A stretch of DNA of 64,000 bases from Diaminobutyricimonas sp. LJ205 (GCF_009755725.1 NZ_CP046619.1:186001-250000); one strand, 5' to 3'; positions 53,777 to 62,959 are shown, counted from the stretch's first letter. The notes: generated from the sequence alone by a model not told the origin. Numbers and translations are program-made.

Positions 53777-53858
53777 GCGTTCTGCAGGACTTTCTGCTGA
53801 CGCGCCGGTGCAGCCCGCCGTTCAGACGGCGTGTCCTTCAGAAACTCCTGCGGAACGC
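53777..53858. terminator. Long inverted repeat between convergent murB and response regulator
   Basis: Arms 53777-53796 and 53839-53858 pair at 18 of 20. The left arm and following bases match the element at 26612-26696, so it is a member of a dispersed palindrome family that may double as a terminator. Confidence 0.65.
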
Positions 53859-53865
53859 TGGGTGA

Positions 53866-53915
53866 TTTCGAGACGCGTCACTCGCTTCGCTCGCGGCGCT
53901 CCTCAATCACCGCTC
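53866..53915 (-). repeat. Dispersed repeat with CGAGACGCGTC and GCGCTCCTCAATCACC
   Basis: Contains GGCGCTCCTCAATCACC, whose complement recurs at 61312-61327, and CGAGACGCGTC, whose complement recurs in menD (24186-24196). The ends (GGTGAT.. and ..ATCACC) form a terminal inverted repeat. Confidence 0.65.
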
Positions 53916-54530
53916 CTAGAGCAGGCCGCGCTCCATCGCCAGGGTGACCGCGCGGGTGCGGTCGTTCACGCCGAGTTTCTCGAAGACGTGCAGCAGGTGC
54001 GTCTTCACGGTCGCCTCGGACAGGAACAGCTGGCGGGCGATGTCCGGGTTGCTGTGCCCCTGCGCGACCAGTTGCAGTACCTCGAGCTCTCGCGGGCTCA
54101 ATGTCGGGGCCGGCTGCTTCACTCGATTGACCAGCAGCGCGGCGATCGAAGGCGCCAGCGCCACTTCGCCACGCGCCACCGACCGGATCCCGGCGAGCAG
54201 TTCCTCCTGCGGTGCAGCCTTCAACAGGTAGCCGCTGGCTCCGGCCTCGATCGCCGTCAGGATCGAGGCATCCGACTCATACGTAGTGAGCACAACCACT
54301 CGTACGTCCGGCTGGGCGGCGAGGATCCGGCTGGTGGCCTCGTCGCCGTCGAGTTCGGGCATCCGCAGATCCATCAGCACGACATCCGGCTCCAGCTCGG
54401 CCGCCAGGGCGACCGCCTCGAGCCCCGTGGTCGCCTGACCGACGACCTCGACGTCGTCGGCGGCCTGCAGCATGGCGACAATCCCGCCGCGCACAATCGG
54501 GTGGTCATCGGCTACGAGTACGCGGATCAA
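53916..54530 (-). CDS. NarL/LuxR-family response regulator
   Basis: A 204-residue response regulator with the phosphorylation site D54 (VVLMDLRMPELDG), the acidic pair DD at 8-9 and a C-terminal LuxR helix-turn-helix (LSPRELEVLQLVAQGHSNPDIARQL region, about 140-200). It overlaps its kinase gene by four bases (ATGA). With the kinase and the ABC-2 exporter immediately upstream it forms one four-gene operon, a layout common for exporters controlled by their own two-component system. Confidence 0.94.
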   Translation of the reverse strand: MIRVLVADDHPIVRGGIVAMLQAADDVEVVGQATTGLEAVALAAELEPDVVLMDLRMPELDGDEATSRILAAQPDVRVVVLTTYESDASILTAIEAGASGYLLKAAPQEELLAGIRSVARGEVALAPSIAALLVNRVKQPAPTLSPRELEVLQLVAQGHSNPDIARQLFLSEATVKTHLLHVFEKLGVNDRTRAVTLAMERGLL

Positions 54531-55639
54531 CGGGCAACCTCCTGATGGGCAAGGGTGACAGTGAGGACGGTTCCGGATGCGTCGCTGCGGATGTCGAGAA
54601 ATCCACCGACCATCGCGACCCGTTCGCGCATGCCGGCAATGCCCAAGCCGACAGCCGGCGCATCAGGGTCGAAGCCGTGACCGTCGTCCCGGATCGTGAG
54701 CGTGCGACCGTCCAGGCTGATGTGCGCCGACCGGGCGCCGGAATGCTTGCGCACGTTCGCCAAGCCCTCCTGGGCGCAGCGCAGCACCACCACCTGGCTG
54801 TCACGGTCGAGCACGTCGTCGCTCGCCGACGCCGTGACGGTGATGCCGGTGTCGCGGCTGTATCGCTCGGCGAGCCGTTGCAGAGCGGCAGACAGGCCAG
54901 CGTCGAGCGAGGTCGGTGCGCTGGCGGCGACCAAGGTGCGGGTCTCCGCCAGCGCGTCACGCGCGGCGGATTCGAGCTGCTCCAGCTGCAGGGTGCGGGC
55001 GGCGGCATCCGGTTCCAGCCGTGCGCGTTCGGCGAGCATCACCATTCCGGTCAGATCCTGCGCGATGGTGTCGTGGATCTCGCGGGCGAGCCGTTCGCGT
55101 TCTGCGGTGATCCCGGCGTCCCGGCTGAGGGCGGAGAGCTGCTCCTGCGTCGCGGTGAGCTCGTCGAGAAGGGCCTTGCGCTCCTCGCTCTCGGTGGCGG
55201 TTCTGTAGAACCACAGGCCGAAGGCCAGGCTGAAACCGAGGGAGAAGGTGACGGTGAACGCGGTCTGGGCGAGATCATCGGGCGTCGTTCCCGAGCTGAA
55301 CAGGAAGCCGACGCCGATCGAAAGAGCAAGGGCGACGTTCGCGATGATCGACCCGCGGAGGGTTCTCGGCAGCGTCCACATCAGCGGGTAGCCGAGGAAC
55401 TGCGCGATGGCGAACAGCGGGTGGATCGCCGTGCCCAGTCCGAAGAGCACGATCACCAGCACCGTGAAGGTGATCGCCGCGCTGTGGCTGTGGTGTGCGT
55501 GCCGTCCGATCAGGAACCATGACGCGACCAGCGCGGCGGCGACGGCGGCGAGGGCTGCAAAGTTCGGTTGCCCGATGGCGGTGCCCACGAGGGTCACCGC
55601 CATCGCGCACACCGCGACGTGCCACCACCGAGATTCCAC
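54527..55639 (-). CDS. HisKA_3-type sensor histidine kinase
   Basis: A 370-residue kinase. Five or six N-terminal helices (residues 5-140) with short loops suggest intramembrane sensing. The phosphoacceptor is in ERLAREIHDTIAQDLTGMV and the ATPase region has AQEGLANVRKHSGA, DDGHGFDP and GLGIAGMRERV. It starts immediately before the stop of the permease gene (no gap), so exporter and sensor are coupled. This family with an ABC exporter often responds to membrane-active compounds. Confidence 0.93.
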   Translation of the reverse strand: MESRWWHVAVCAMAVTLVGTAIGQPNFAALAAVAAALVASWFLIGRHAHHSHSAAITFTVLVIVLFGLGTAIHPLFAIAQFLGYPLMWTLPRTLRGSIIANVALALSIGVGFLFSSGTTPDDLAQTAFTVTFSLGFSLAFGLWFYRTATESEERKALLDELTATQEQLSALSRDAGITAERERLAREIHDTIAQDLTGMVMLAERARLEPDAAARTLQLEQLESAARDALAETRTLVAASAPTSLDAGLSAALQRLAERYSRDTGITVTASASDDVLDRDSQVVVLRCAQEGLANVRKHSGARSAHISLDGRTLTIRDDGHGFDPDAPAVGLGIAGMRERVAMVGGFLDIRSDASGTVLTVTLAHQEVAR

Positions 55640-56596
55640 TTAGCTATCCTTGCGGATCCAGCGGAAGGTCAGGCGACAGAGCACCAGCCCGGCGACCAGC
55701 CAGACGCCGAGCCAGAGCCCGATGCCGGGGAGATCCCAGGCGCCGCCCATCTCCAGCGCCTCGAAGTTCTCGGGGAGGAAGACGTTGCGCATCCCCTGCG
55801 CCATCCACTTCAGCGGGAAGGCGCTGGCGACGTTCTGCAGCCAGTCAGGCAGCTGCGAGAACGGCAGGTAGACGCCAGAGATGAACTGCAGCAGCAGCAC
55901 GATCGGGATGACCACAGCGGTCGCCGACTTGCCGCTGCGTGGCAGGCCACTGAGTGCGATTCCGAGGACGGCGGATGTCACGATCCCGAGCACGAACACC
56001 CAGGCAAAAGTCGCCCACTTGGCGGGTTCGTTGGGCAACGCCACCCCAAACGCGAGAGCCGCGACCGCGATGATGAGCACCGCCTGCAGCACGCCGGTGA
56101 CGAATACCTGGCCGATCTTCCCGACGAAGTAGCTCATCATCGGCAGCGGAGAGCCGGCCAGCCGTTTCAGGGTGCCGTCGCTCTTCTCGGTGGCGATGTC
56201 CACGGCGAGGTTCTGCACCCCGCTGAGCAGCAGGCCAGCGGCGAGCATGGCGGGCAGGTAGTAGGCCGCCGCGCTGACGTCGTTGCCATCGGCATCCTGT
56301 CCGAAGCCGCCCTCGCTGAAGGCGACCGAGAAGATCAACAGCATGATGATCGGGAAGCCGAAGGTGAAGACCAGGCCGTCCTTCTGCCGGAAGTAGGCCT
56401 TCACCTCGTAGCCGATCCGGCGGGCGCCGAGCGTGAGGGCGCTGGGCCGCTTCACGTTGATCCTTCCGCTGGTCGAGCCGCTTCCGCTGGTCGAGCTTGC
56501 CGAGACCCCGCCCGCCCCGCTGGTCGAGCCCACCCGGTTGGTCGAGCTCACCCCGCTGGTCGAACCAGTCGAGGCCCTATCTGCAACCTTGCTCAT
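55640..56596 (-). CDS. ABC-2 type exporter permease with repeat-derived N terminus
   Basis: A six-helix ABC-2 permease of 318 residues if started at the ATG that overlaps the ATPase stop (ATGA). Residues 8-44 are Ser/Thr/Gly-rich with four STSG units and are encoded by an array of CTGGTCGAGC repeats (56466-56576), with no family similarity. A GTG at 56455 preceded by GGAAGGA at five bases would give a normal 271-residue permease starting just after the array. The core shows FTFGFPIIMLLIFSVAF, LAGSPLPMMSYFVGKI and ALSGLPRSGKSA. Either the tail is translated or the true start is downstream; I cannot decide. Confidence 0.85.
   Translation of the reverse strand: MSKVADRASTGSTSGVSSTNRVGSTSGAGGVSASSTSGSGSTSGRINVKRPSALTLGARRIGYEVKAYFRQKDGLVFTFGFPIIMLLIFSVAFSEGGFGQDADGNDVSAAAYYLPAMLAAGLLLSGVQNLAVDIATEKSDGTLKRLAGSPLPMMSYFVGKIGQVFVTGVLQAVLIIAVAALAFGVALPNEPAKWATFAWVFVLGIVTSAVLGIALSGLPRSGKSATAVVIPIVLLLQFISGVYLPFSQLPDWLQNVASAFPLKWMAQGMRNVFLPENFEALEMGGAWDLPGIGLWLGVWLVAGLVLCRLTFRWIRKDS
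56466..56576 (+). repeat. Array of five CTGGTCGAGC repeat units
   Basis: Units at 56466-56480, 56484-56507 (exact 24-mer), 56517-56530, 56536-56549 and 56552-56576, separated by a few bases. It lies in the first part of the permease frame, or between ATPase and permease if the GTG start is used. Confidence 0.85.
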
Positions 56597-57474
56597 GATG
56601 CCTTCTCCAATGCGACGGTCTCATCGTGCGATGTGCCGACGAGACCCAGGTAAATGTCTTCGAGGGTGGGTCGAACGATCTCGAGGCCCTCGGGTTCGGT
56701 GGCGAGTCGCTGGTAGAGCTCGGCCACGAAAGTGCCCGGCTCGGTGGTGCGCTGCTCCAGCCGGCGACCGTTCTCCCGCCATCGCACGATCGGGACTCGC
56801 GCTTCCGCGCCGCCGATCTCGTCGATCCGGCCGATCTCCACGAGCTGTCCGCCGGCGATGACGCCGGCGCGGTCGCTGAGTTGCGCGGCCTCGTCGAGGT
56901 AGTGGGTGGTCAGCAGGATCGTGGTGCCCTCCGCGCTCAGTTGGCGGATGAGGTCCCAGAACTGGCGCCGCGCCTCGGGGTCGAACCCGGTGGTCGGCTC
57001 GTCCAGGAACAGCAGCTCCGGCCGGCCGATGATGCCCAGCGCGACGTCGACGCGGCGGCGCTGCCCGCCGGACAGGTTGCGGATCAGAGCGCCCGCCTTC
57101 TGCTCGAGCCCGACCGCGGCGATTACCTCGTCGACGCGACGGGGATTCGGGTAGAAGCTGGCGAAGTGCGCGAGTTGCTCGCGCACGGTGACGTTGCCCT
57201 GCTCCCCGGTGGACTGCAGCACGATGCCGAGCTTCGCCTTCCAGTCAAGCCGGCCGTGTTGGGGGTCGACCCCGAGCACTGTCGCCTCGCCGCCGCTGCG
57301 GTCGCGATACCCCTCGAGGATCTCGATGGTCGTGGACTTGCCCGCCCCGTTCGGGCCGAGCAGGGCGAAGGTCTCGCCCCGGTGGATGTCGAAGCTCACG
57401 CCGTCTAGTGCGGTGAAGCTGCCGTAGCGTTTTCGCAGATCGCGCACGCTGACGGCCAGGTCTGATTCGGTCAT
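56593..57474 (-). CDS. ABC transporter ATP-binding protein (ABC-2 exporter)
   Basis: A 293-residue ATPase: Walker A LLGPNGAGKST, Q-loop region GIVLQSTGEQ, signature LSGGQRRRVDVAL, Walker B LLFLDEPTTGFDP and the switch histidine in TTHYLDEA. A 70-residue C-terminal extension is typical of the drug or antibiotic exporter (DrrA-like/CcmA) group. The ATG at 57474 is chosen where homologs start. It heads the operon ATPase-permease-kinase-regulator. Confidence 0.94.
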   Translation of the reverse strand: MTESDLAVSVRDLRKRYGSFTALDGVSFDIHRGETFALLGPNGAGKSTTIEILEGYRDRSGGEATVLGVDPQHGRLDWKAKLGIVLQSTGEQGNVTVREQLAHFASFYPNPRRVDEVIAAVGLEQKAGALIRNLSGGQRRRVDVALGIIGRPELLFLDEPTTGFDPEARRQFWDLIRQLSAEGTTILLTTHYLDEAAQLSDRAGVIAGGQLVEIGRIDEIGGAEARVPIVRWRENGRRLEQRTTEPGTFVAELYQRLATEPEGLEIVRPTLEDIYLGLVGTSHDETVALEKAS

Positions 57475-57578
57475 GTTTCCATGCTGGCCTCCGCCGCGGC
57501 ATCCCACCATTGATGCAACGGCTGAATCCGGCATCCACCGATCGGTTGATGCCGGATTGCCTCCGTTACGACGCTGAG

Positions 57579-57628
57579 GTGCCCAAAAGTCCTAGTGCGC
57601 AGGCGGAAACACTAGGACTTTTGGGCAC
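57579..57628. repeat. 19-bp perfect hairpin
   Basis: Arms 57579-57597 and 57610-57628 (GTGCCCAAAAGTCCTAGTG and its complement) pair without mismatch; the loop is 12 bases. It lies between the small membrane protein gene (same strand, upstream operon) and the ABC operon, so it may end the PspC transcript. The longest perfect stem in the window. Confidence 0.8.
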
Positions 57629-57647
57629 TTCACGAGAGTGCGAGGGG

Positions 57648-57899
57648 TTAGGGCTGAGGCGGGAAGGCTGCGGATGCCTCCGGCCCAGTCTCGGCGGCGG
57701 ACTCGGGCTTCCGGCCGAGCCGCAGCACGGTGCCGAGAATCGCGGCGAGGATGAGCAGCGTGCCCAGGCCGACAGCGGCGATCACGACGATCAGCGCTGG
57801 GTTCAGTCCACTCAGGTCCACAAGGCTGCCGACCAGGAACAGGGTGGCGATGCCGAGCAGCAGCGCTCCCCAGATGATGGTGTGGATGCGGGTCTTCAT
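57648..57899 (-). CDS. Small two-helix membrane protein
   Basis: An 83-residue protein with two helices (IWGALLLGIATLFLVGSLV, PALIVVIAAVGLGTLLILAA) and a short Pro/Ala/Glu tail. Its ATG overlaps the stop of the PspC gene by four bases, so the two are translated together. It probably belongs to the same envelope-signalling unit; no family is recognised. Confidence 0.78.
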   Translation of the reverse strand: MKTRIHTIIWGALLLGIATLFLVGSLVDLSGLNPALIVVIAAVGLGTLLILAAILGTVLRLGRKPESAAETGPEASAAFPPQP

Positions 57900-59413
57900 C
57901 GGGAAGCTCCTTCGGTGATGATGGTGACGTTGCCGAAGCCGGCGTAGACATCCACGGCCAACTCGCGGTCAGCCTCGGAGCGGCGGTCGACTCCACTCGG
58001 CAGGATCTCGTTGAGGCTGCGCAACAGGCCGTTCTGGTCGGCCGTGCTGCCCTCTACTTCAAGTCGTCCGCCGCCGACGTTGAGGTTCAGTGCGATGTAC
58101 TCGTTGTCGGGCACGATGACCGTGACGTCACCGAATCCGGAGAACACCCGCACCTCGCCGATCTCGCGCAGGTCCGTTCCGCTGCGGGTGCCCTGCCAGT
58201 ATTCCTCGAGGTCGATCGTGGTGTCGCCGAAGCCGGCGAAGTACACCTCGTCGCGGTCCTCGCTGTACTCGGCCTCATAATCGCTGCTCCCGAATACGGT
58301 GACGTGTGATCCGAAGGGCGAGACGGATGTCGCTACCAGCGTGATCGCCACCACAACCGCGAGCCCGCTGGAGCCGCCCGAGCGCTTGCCGATGATGCCG
58401 TTGATGATGATCGCCACGGCGAGCACCGCGAGCATCGAGGCCAGCCCGGCGGTCAACGACTGCTCGGTCAGGGCGCCCTCCCCGACGGCGAACAGGACGA
58501 GCGCGCCGACAATGAGGGATAGCCCGATCGCGCTCAGGGTGAACAGCGGGTGGGAACGAGTGCGTTCGTGTTCGGACCGGTACGCGGCGGCCCGAGCGGC
58601 GTTTGCGCGCCTGCGTTCTTCAGCAGCGGCGGCCATCGCGGCGCGCTGGGCGTCCTGGTTGGTCCGCACGTACTCGTCGCGCTCCTGCTTGAACTTGGCC
58701 TGCTGCTGCTGCCAGGCGGCCAGGTCGGCCGGATCCGTGGGAGCCTCGGAAGCCGGGACATCCGGTGCCACCAGCGGAACGGTGGCCGCGGTCGGAGACG
58801 TCGTCGTGGCGGCCGGGTACGCAGCGGTGGGATACGCGGCCGTCGCGCCGTCCGAACCCGCGGCATCACCATCGGCCGGCGGCATCGGCGTGGCCGTCGG
58901 GGTGTTGCCCGCGCGGTTCGAGAGGGCGACGACCAGCCAGATCGCCGAGCCGACGATGGCGAGCGTCCAGAACACGCCGAAGAAGCCATCGCCGACCGCC
59001 CACGGCCAGACGTTACCGTTCCACCACGGGAAGATCGGCCCGATGAACGGGAACGCGATGTTGCCGCCAGGGATCAGTTCGAGCAGCACCATCACGCCGG
59101 CACCGGCAACGGGCGGCTCGAACCGACCGTTGCCGAGTTCCTCGGCATGGATCTTGCCGGTGTGGTCGGGCAGCAGCATCCACGCTGCGGCGTAGAGCAG
59201 CAGCATCGGGGCGCCGAGCAGGGCCACCACGACGATGATGCCGCGGACGACGAGCGGGTCGATGTTCAGGCGCAGCGCGATTCCAGAGGCAACGCCGCCG
59301 ATCCAGCCGGGCTGGCGGGTGAGGCCGATGGATCGCATCCAGGCGAAGAAGCGGTTGCCCTGCGGCTGCTGCTGTGGCGCGCCGGGCGTCTCGGTGGTGG
59401 GTTCAGTTGGCAT
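57896..59413 (-). CDS. PspC-domain membrane protein with toastrack/LiaF-like C terminus
   Basis: A 505-residue protein. Residues about 20-75 are a PspC domain (GWIGGVASGIALRLNIDPLVVRGI, then MLLLYAAAWMLLPD). Two more helices, a Pro/Ala linker and a charged coiled coil (about 235-300, KFKQERDEYVRTNQDAQRAA) follow, then three helices and a C-terminal beta-rich domain (about 390-505) with repeated FGDTTIDL, FGDVTVIVPDN and FGNVTI strands, as in LiaF/toastrack proteins. It is divergent from a PspC-fused histidine kinase, so it likely senses envelope stress or restrains that kinase. Confidence 0.85.
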   Translation of the reverse strand: MPTEPTTETPGAPQQQPQGNRFFAWMRSIGLTRQPGWIGGVASGIALRLNIDPLVVRGIIVVVALLGAPMLLLYAAAWMLLPDHTGKIHAEELGNGRFEPPVAGAGVMVLLELIPGGNIAFPFIGPIFPWWNGNVWPWAVGDGFFGVFWTLAIVGSAIWLVVALSNRAGNTPTATPMPPADGDAAGSDGATAAYPTAAYPAATTTSPTAATVPLVAPDVPASEAPTDPADLAAWQQQQAKFKQERDEYVRTNQDAQRAAMAAAAEERRRANAARAAAYRSEHERTRSHPLFTLSAIGLSLIVGALVLFAVGEGALTEQSLTAGLASMLAVLAVAIIINGIIGKRSGGSSGLAVVVAITLVATSVSPFGSHVTVFGSSDYEAEYSEDRDEVYFAGFGDTTIDLEEYWQGTRSGTDLREIGEVRVFSGFGDVTVIVPDNEYIALNLNVGGGRLEVEGSTADQNGLLRSLNEILPSGVDRRSEADRELAVDVYAGFGNVTIITEGASR

Positions 59414-59517
59414 GCTTCGATGCTGGCAGTTCCCTGACATTCGGCACCATGGGGTGTTCCCCTGATCCAACCCTGAGAGCGGCCCCTGAGGGCGGTTCGA
59501 CGTGCTTGGATTCTTCT

Positions 59518-60663
59518 GTGACCGTTCTTCGTGCTCCTTTGGTGCGCCCCCGAGACGCCGTGATCGGCGGCGTCTGCGCCGGCCTGGCCGACCACCTGGG
59601 CGTGCGGGTCGGCGTGATCCGGCTGTGGACGGTGGTCGCCGCGTTCCTCGGCGGCGCCGGCCTGCTGATGTATCTCTGGCTGTGGGCGCTGGCGCCACTC
59701 GAGAAGGCGGGTCCGGATGAGCCGGCCACCCTCCATCGGCGGTTCCCGGTCGCCCCGATCCTCACCGGCGTCGCCGGGTTCAGCGCCCTCGTCTCACTGT
59801 TGCTGGCAGGAAACGGTCACGACGCGTCGAGTTGGGTGCTGGTGACCATCGTGGTCGCCGGGGCTGCTGTGGCCTGGAGTCTGGTCTTCGACCGGCAGGA
59901 TCCGAACCGTTCTGAACGGTACGGAGTGATCGTGCGCACGACCGCCGCCGGGGTGATGCTGGTCACCGCGGTGCTGCTGCTGTCGATGGAGCCCGGCACG
60001 GCGGCGTCGGTGCTCTCGGTCGGCATGATCATCGCCGGAGTCGCCGTGCTGGTCGCGCCCGCGGTCGTGAAACTCTGGACCGACCTGATGGCCGAGCGCG
60101 CCGCCCGTGTGCGTGAGGAGAGCCGCGCCGAGGTCGCCGCGCACCTGCATGACTCGGTGCTGCAGACCCTCGCGCTGATCCAGAACCGGGCCGGAGCATC
60201 CAGCGAGATCGCCCGCATCGCCCGCGCGCAGGAGCGCGAACTGCGCGACTGGCTGTTCTCCGGCACCCGGCCGAGCGACGCGGACTTCTCCTCGCAACTG
60301 CGGGAGATCGCGATCGAGATCGAGCTGCAGCACCCCGTGCGATTCGACGTCGTCACGACCGGTGACTTCACCGGCAAGTCCTTCCCGGCGGTGCTCGCCG
60401 CCGCGCGCGAGGCGATGCTGAACGCAGCCCGGCACGCCGGCGGTGACGTGTCGGTGTACGTCGAGCTGGCGGCATCCGGTCTGGATGTCTTCATCCGCGA
60501 CCGCGGCGCCGGATTCGACCTCGCCGCGGTGCCTGACGGTCGGCTCGGCGTGCGGGAATCGATCATCGGCCGGATGTCGCGGCACGGCGGCACCGCAACG
60601 GTGACTTCCGGCGAGACTGGTACCGAGATCCACCTGCACCTTGAGACGGGAGACCAGCAATGA
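59518..60663 (+). CDS. PspC-domain sensor histidine kinase
   Basis: A 381-residue kinase. The N terminus is a PspC domain (PRDAVIGGVCAGLADHLGVRVGVIRLW, about residues 10-60). Four or five more helices follow to about 195, then the phosphoacceptor region EVAAHLHDSVLQTLALIQNRA and an ATPase domain with AAREAMLNAARHAGG and FIRDRGAGFDL. The GTG at 59518 follows a TTGGAT box by six bases. It overlaps its regulator gene by four bases. The shared PspC domain with the divergent gene suggests the two proteins interact in the membrane. Confidence 0.9.
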   Translation: MTVLRAPLVRPRDAVIGGVCAGLADHLGVRVGVIRLWTVVAAFLGGAGLLMYLWLWALAPLEKAGPDEPATLHRRFPVAPILTGVAGFSALVSLLLAGNGHDASSWVLVTIVVAGAAVAWSLVFDRQDPNRSERYGVIVRTTAAGVMLVTAVLLLSMEPGTAASVLSVGMIIAGVAVLVAPAVVKLWTDLMAERAARVREESRAEVAAHLHDSVLQTLALIQNRAGASSEIARIARAQERELRDWLFSGTRPSDADFSSQLREIAIEIELQHPVRFDVVTTGDFTGKSFPAVLAAAREAMLNAARHAGGDVSVYVELAASGLDVFIRDRGAGFDLAAVPDGRLGVRESIIGRMSRHGGTATVTSGETGTEIHLHLETGDQQ

Positions 60664-61304
60664 GAGTACTCATCGTCGACGACCATTCGATTTTCAGATC
60701 GGGGCTGCGCGCCGACCTCGACGGGTCGCTGGAAGTGGTCGGCGAGGCCGCGACCGTGGACGACGCGATCGCGCTGATCGCCTCGCTGGAGCCGGAAGTC
60801 GTGCTGCTCGACGTGCACTTGCCCGGCGGCGAGGGCGGCGGCGGCGCGGAGGTGATCCGGCGCAGCGCCGGGCTGCTGGACCGGGTCAAGTTCCTGGCGC
60901 TCAGCGTCTCGGATTCCGCAGAGGACGTGGTCGGCGTCATCCGGGCCGGAGCGCGCGGCTACATCACCAAGGGATCCTCGGGGGCCGAGGTGTCGCGTGC
61001 GGTGGCGACGGTCGCCGCCGGGGACGCTGTGTTCTCGCCGCGGCTCGCGGGATTCGTGCTCGACGCGTTCGGTGCGGTCGCGGGGGAGCAGGCCGTGCAC
61101 GACGACGAACTCGACCGGCTCTCCGCGCGGGAGCGCGAGGTGATGCGGCTGATCGCCCGCGGCTACGCCTACAAGGAGGTGGCCAGCGACCTGTTCATCT
61201 CGATCAAGACCGTCGAATCACACGTCTCGGCGGTGCTGCGCAAGCTGCAACTGTCCAGCCGGCACGAGCTCACCGCGTGGGCACTGGAGCGCAAACTGCT
61301 CTAG
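60660..61304 (+). CDS. LuxR-family response regulator, partner of the PspC kinase
   Basis: A 214-residue response regulator: DD at 7-8, phosphorylation site D51 (VVLLDVHLPGGEG), a glycine-rich loop GGEGGGGAEV that is typical for regulators paired with PspC kinases, and a C-terminal LuxR helix-turn-helix (LSAREREVMRLIARGYAYKE, then SIKTVESHVSAVLRKL). It may control the divergent PspC/toastrack gene, whose promoter lies only 105 bases from the kinase start. Confidence 0.93.
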   Translation: MRVLIVDDHSIFRSGLRADLDGSLEVVGEAATVDDAIALIASLEPEVVLLDVHLPGGEGGGGAEVIRRSAGLLDRVKFLALSVSDSAEDVVGVIRAGARGYITKGSSGAEVSRAVATVAAGDAVFSPRLAGFVLDAFGAVAGEQAVHDDELDRLSAREREVMRLIARGYAYKEVASDLFISIKTVESHVSAVLRKLQLSSRHELTAWALERKLL

Positions 61305-61311
61305 CGCTTTC

Positions 61312-61355
61312 GGTGATTGAGGAGCGCCAGCCCGCTGGTCGAGCCTGCCGAGACC
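61312..61355 (+). repeat. Junction of two dispersed repeats
   Basis: GGTGATTGAGGAGCGCC (61312-61328), the complement of one end of 53866-53915, is joined directly to a CTGGTCGAGC repeat (61332-61355). Confidence 0.75.
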
Positions 61356-61358
61356 GCT

Positions 61359-61446
61359 AACTGAGGACGATCCGCGCCGCGCCGAGTGCCTCAGGACAAG
61401 ACCGCGGCATGGTGCCGCAGGTCCTTTGTTACGGACACTCAAAGCT
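61359..61446 (-). repeat. About 90-base dispersed repeat, copy B
   Basis: Reverse-complement partner of 221-309, see there. With 61312-61355 it fills most of the gap 61305-61555; the remaining 61447-61555 shows no gene. Confidence 0.75.
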
Positions 61447-61555
61447 CCGCCTCCACAACCTCGACCCCTCCGTTTTTGCAATGTCACCCTGGGGCGACAC
61501 AGCAAATACGCACTGCTGCCCTCCGAAATAAGCTGGGCGGCGTGCTGAGCGGCTA

Positions 61556-62755
61556 CTACGCGAACAGCTGCTGCAGCCGGCGCACACCCTCGAGCAGCGG
61601 CTCGTCGCCGAGCGCGTAGGACAGGCGGATGTATCCGCTCGGGCCGAATGCCTCACCCGGGACGACGGCCACCTCGGCCTTCTCGAGGATGAGGTCGGCC
61701 AGCTCGAGCGACGTCGTCGGGGTGACGCCCGCCCATTCGCGGTTCAGCAGGCCCGTGACATCCGGGTACACGTAGAACGCGCCCTCGGGCGTCGGCGTGA
61801 CCATGCCGGGGATCTTGTTCAGCTCCCCGACGATCAGCTTGCGGCGCCGGTCGAACGCCTGGCGCATGTTCTCCACGGCGTCCTGCGAGCCGTTCAATGC
61901 GGCGATCGCGGCGCGCTGCGAGATGTTCGACACGTTCGACGACAGGTGCGACTGCAGGTTCGCGGCGCCCTTGATGGCGTCGGCCGGGCCGACCATCCAG
62001 CCCACCCGCCAGCCGGTCATCGCGTAAGTCTTCGCCACACCGTTGACCAGGATGGTGCGGTCGGCGAGCTCGGGCACCGCCTCGACGATCGACTGCGCAC
62101 GCACACCGTCGTAAGTGAGGTTCTGGTAGATCTCGTCGGTGATCACCCAGAGGCCGTTCTCGAGCGCCCACTGGCCGATCTCGCGGGTTTGCTCGGGGGA
62201 GTAGACGGCGCCGGTCGGGTTCGACGGCGACACGAACAGCAGCACCTTGGTGCGTTCGGTGCGCGCCGCTTCGAGCTGCTCGACGGTGACCAGGTAGCCC
62301 TGGTCGCTGCCGGCGAACACCTCCACCGGCACACCTCCGGCGAGCTTGATGACCTCGGGGTAGGTGGTCCAGAACGGCGTCGGGATCAGCACTTCGTCGC
62401 CCGGGTCGAGCAGGGTGGCGAACGACTCGTAGACCGCCTGCTTGCCGCCGTTGGTGACGATGACCTGTGCGGCCTGAACCTCGAGACCGGAATCGCGCAG
62501 CGTCTTTGCGGCGATCGCCTCGCGCAGATCCGGCAGGCCCGCCGCCGGCGTGTAGCGGTGGTTCTTCGGGTCGTGCACGGCGGCAGCGGCCGCCTCGACG
62601 ATGTGCTCGGGCGTGGCGAAATCGGGTTCACCCGCTGCATAGCTGATCACCGGCGCACCCTGCGCTTGCAGGGCCTTCGCCTTGGCATCGACCTTCAAGG
62701 TCGCGGACTCGCTGATCGAGCCGATCCGACGGGAGACACGGTTCAGTTCTGGCAC
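61556..62755 (-). CDS. Class I aminotransferase (aspartate aminotransferase-like)
   Basis: A 399-residue PLP enzyme of fold type [27 protein letters not shown] and the PLP lysine in [17 protein letters not shown] match the AspC Ib subgroup, which transfers amino groups between aspartate and 2-oxoglutarate. The start is a GTG at 62755 ([10 protein letters not shown]); a TAGGCT box seven bases before it (62769-62764) indicates a leaderless mRNA, which rules out the ATG at 62791. This gene commonly precedes tRNA-Trp-secE-nusG in related genomes. Confidence 0.92.
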   Translation of the reverse strand: MPELNRVSRRIGSISESATLKVDAKAKALQAQGAPVISYAAGEPDFATPEHIVEAAAAAVHDPKNHRYTPAAGLPDLREAIAAKTLRDSGLEVQAAQVIVTNGGKQAVYESFATLLDPGDEVLIPTPFWTTYPEVIKLAGGVPVEVFAGSDQGYLVTVEQLEAARTERTKVLLFVSPSNPTGAVYSPEQTREIGQWALENGLWVITDEIYQNLTYDGVRAQSIVEAVPELADRTILVNGVAKTYAMTGWRVGWMVGPADAIKGAANLQSHLSSNVSNISQRAAIAALNGSQDAVENMRQAFDRRRKLIVGELNKIPGMVTPTPEGAFYVYPDVTGLLNREWAGVTPTTSLELADLILEKAEVAVVPGEAFGPSGYIRLSYALGDEPLLEGVRRLQQLFA

Positions 62756-62959
62756 GGGGAACAGCCTACTGATGGGTCTCGCCGAGGGCATAGACCGCTC
62801 CTTTTGCGTGGTGGTCCCGTGTCGCCTACACTCGACCGAGGTAGTTGAAATCTGCCAAGCTTTGTCGCGCCTACTTCAGGCATCCAGCCAGTTATAACGT
62901 CGCAAAGCTATGCTGATTCACTCGTATCCTTGTTGGATACCCGCACCGGCCAGGTGCAT

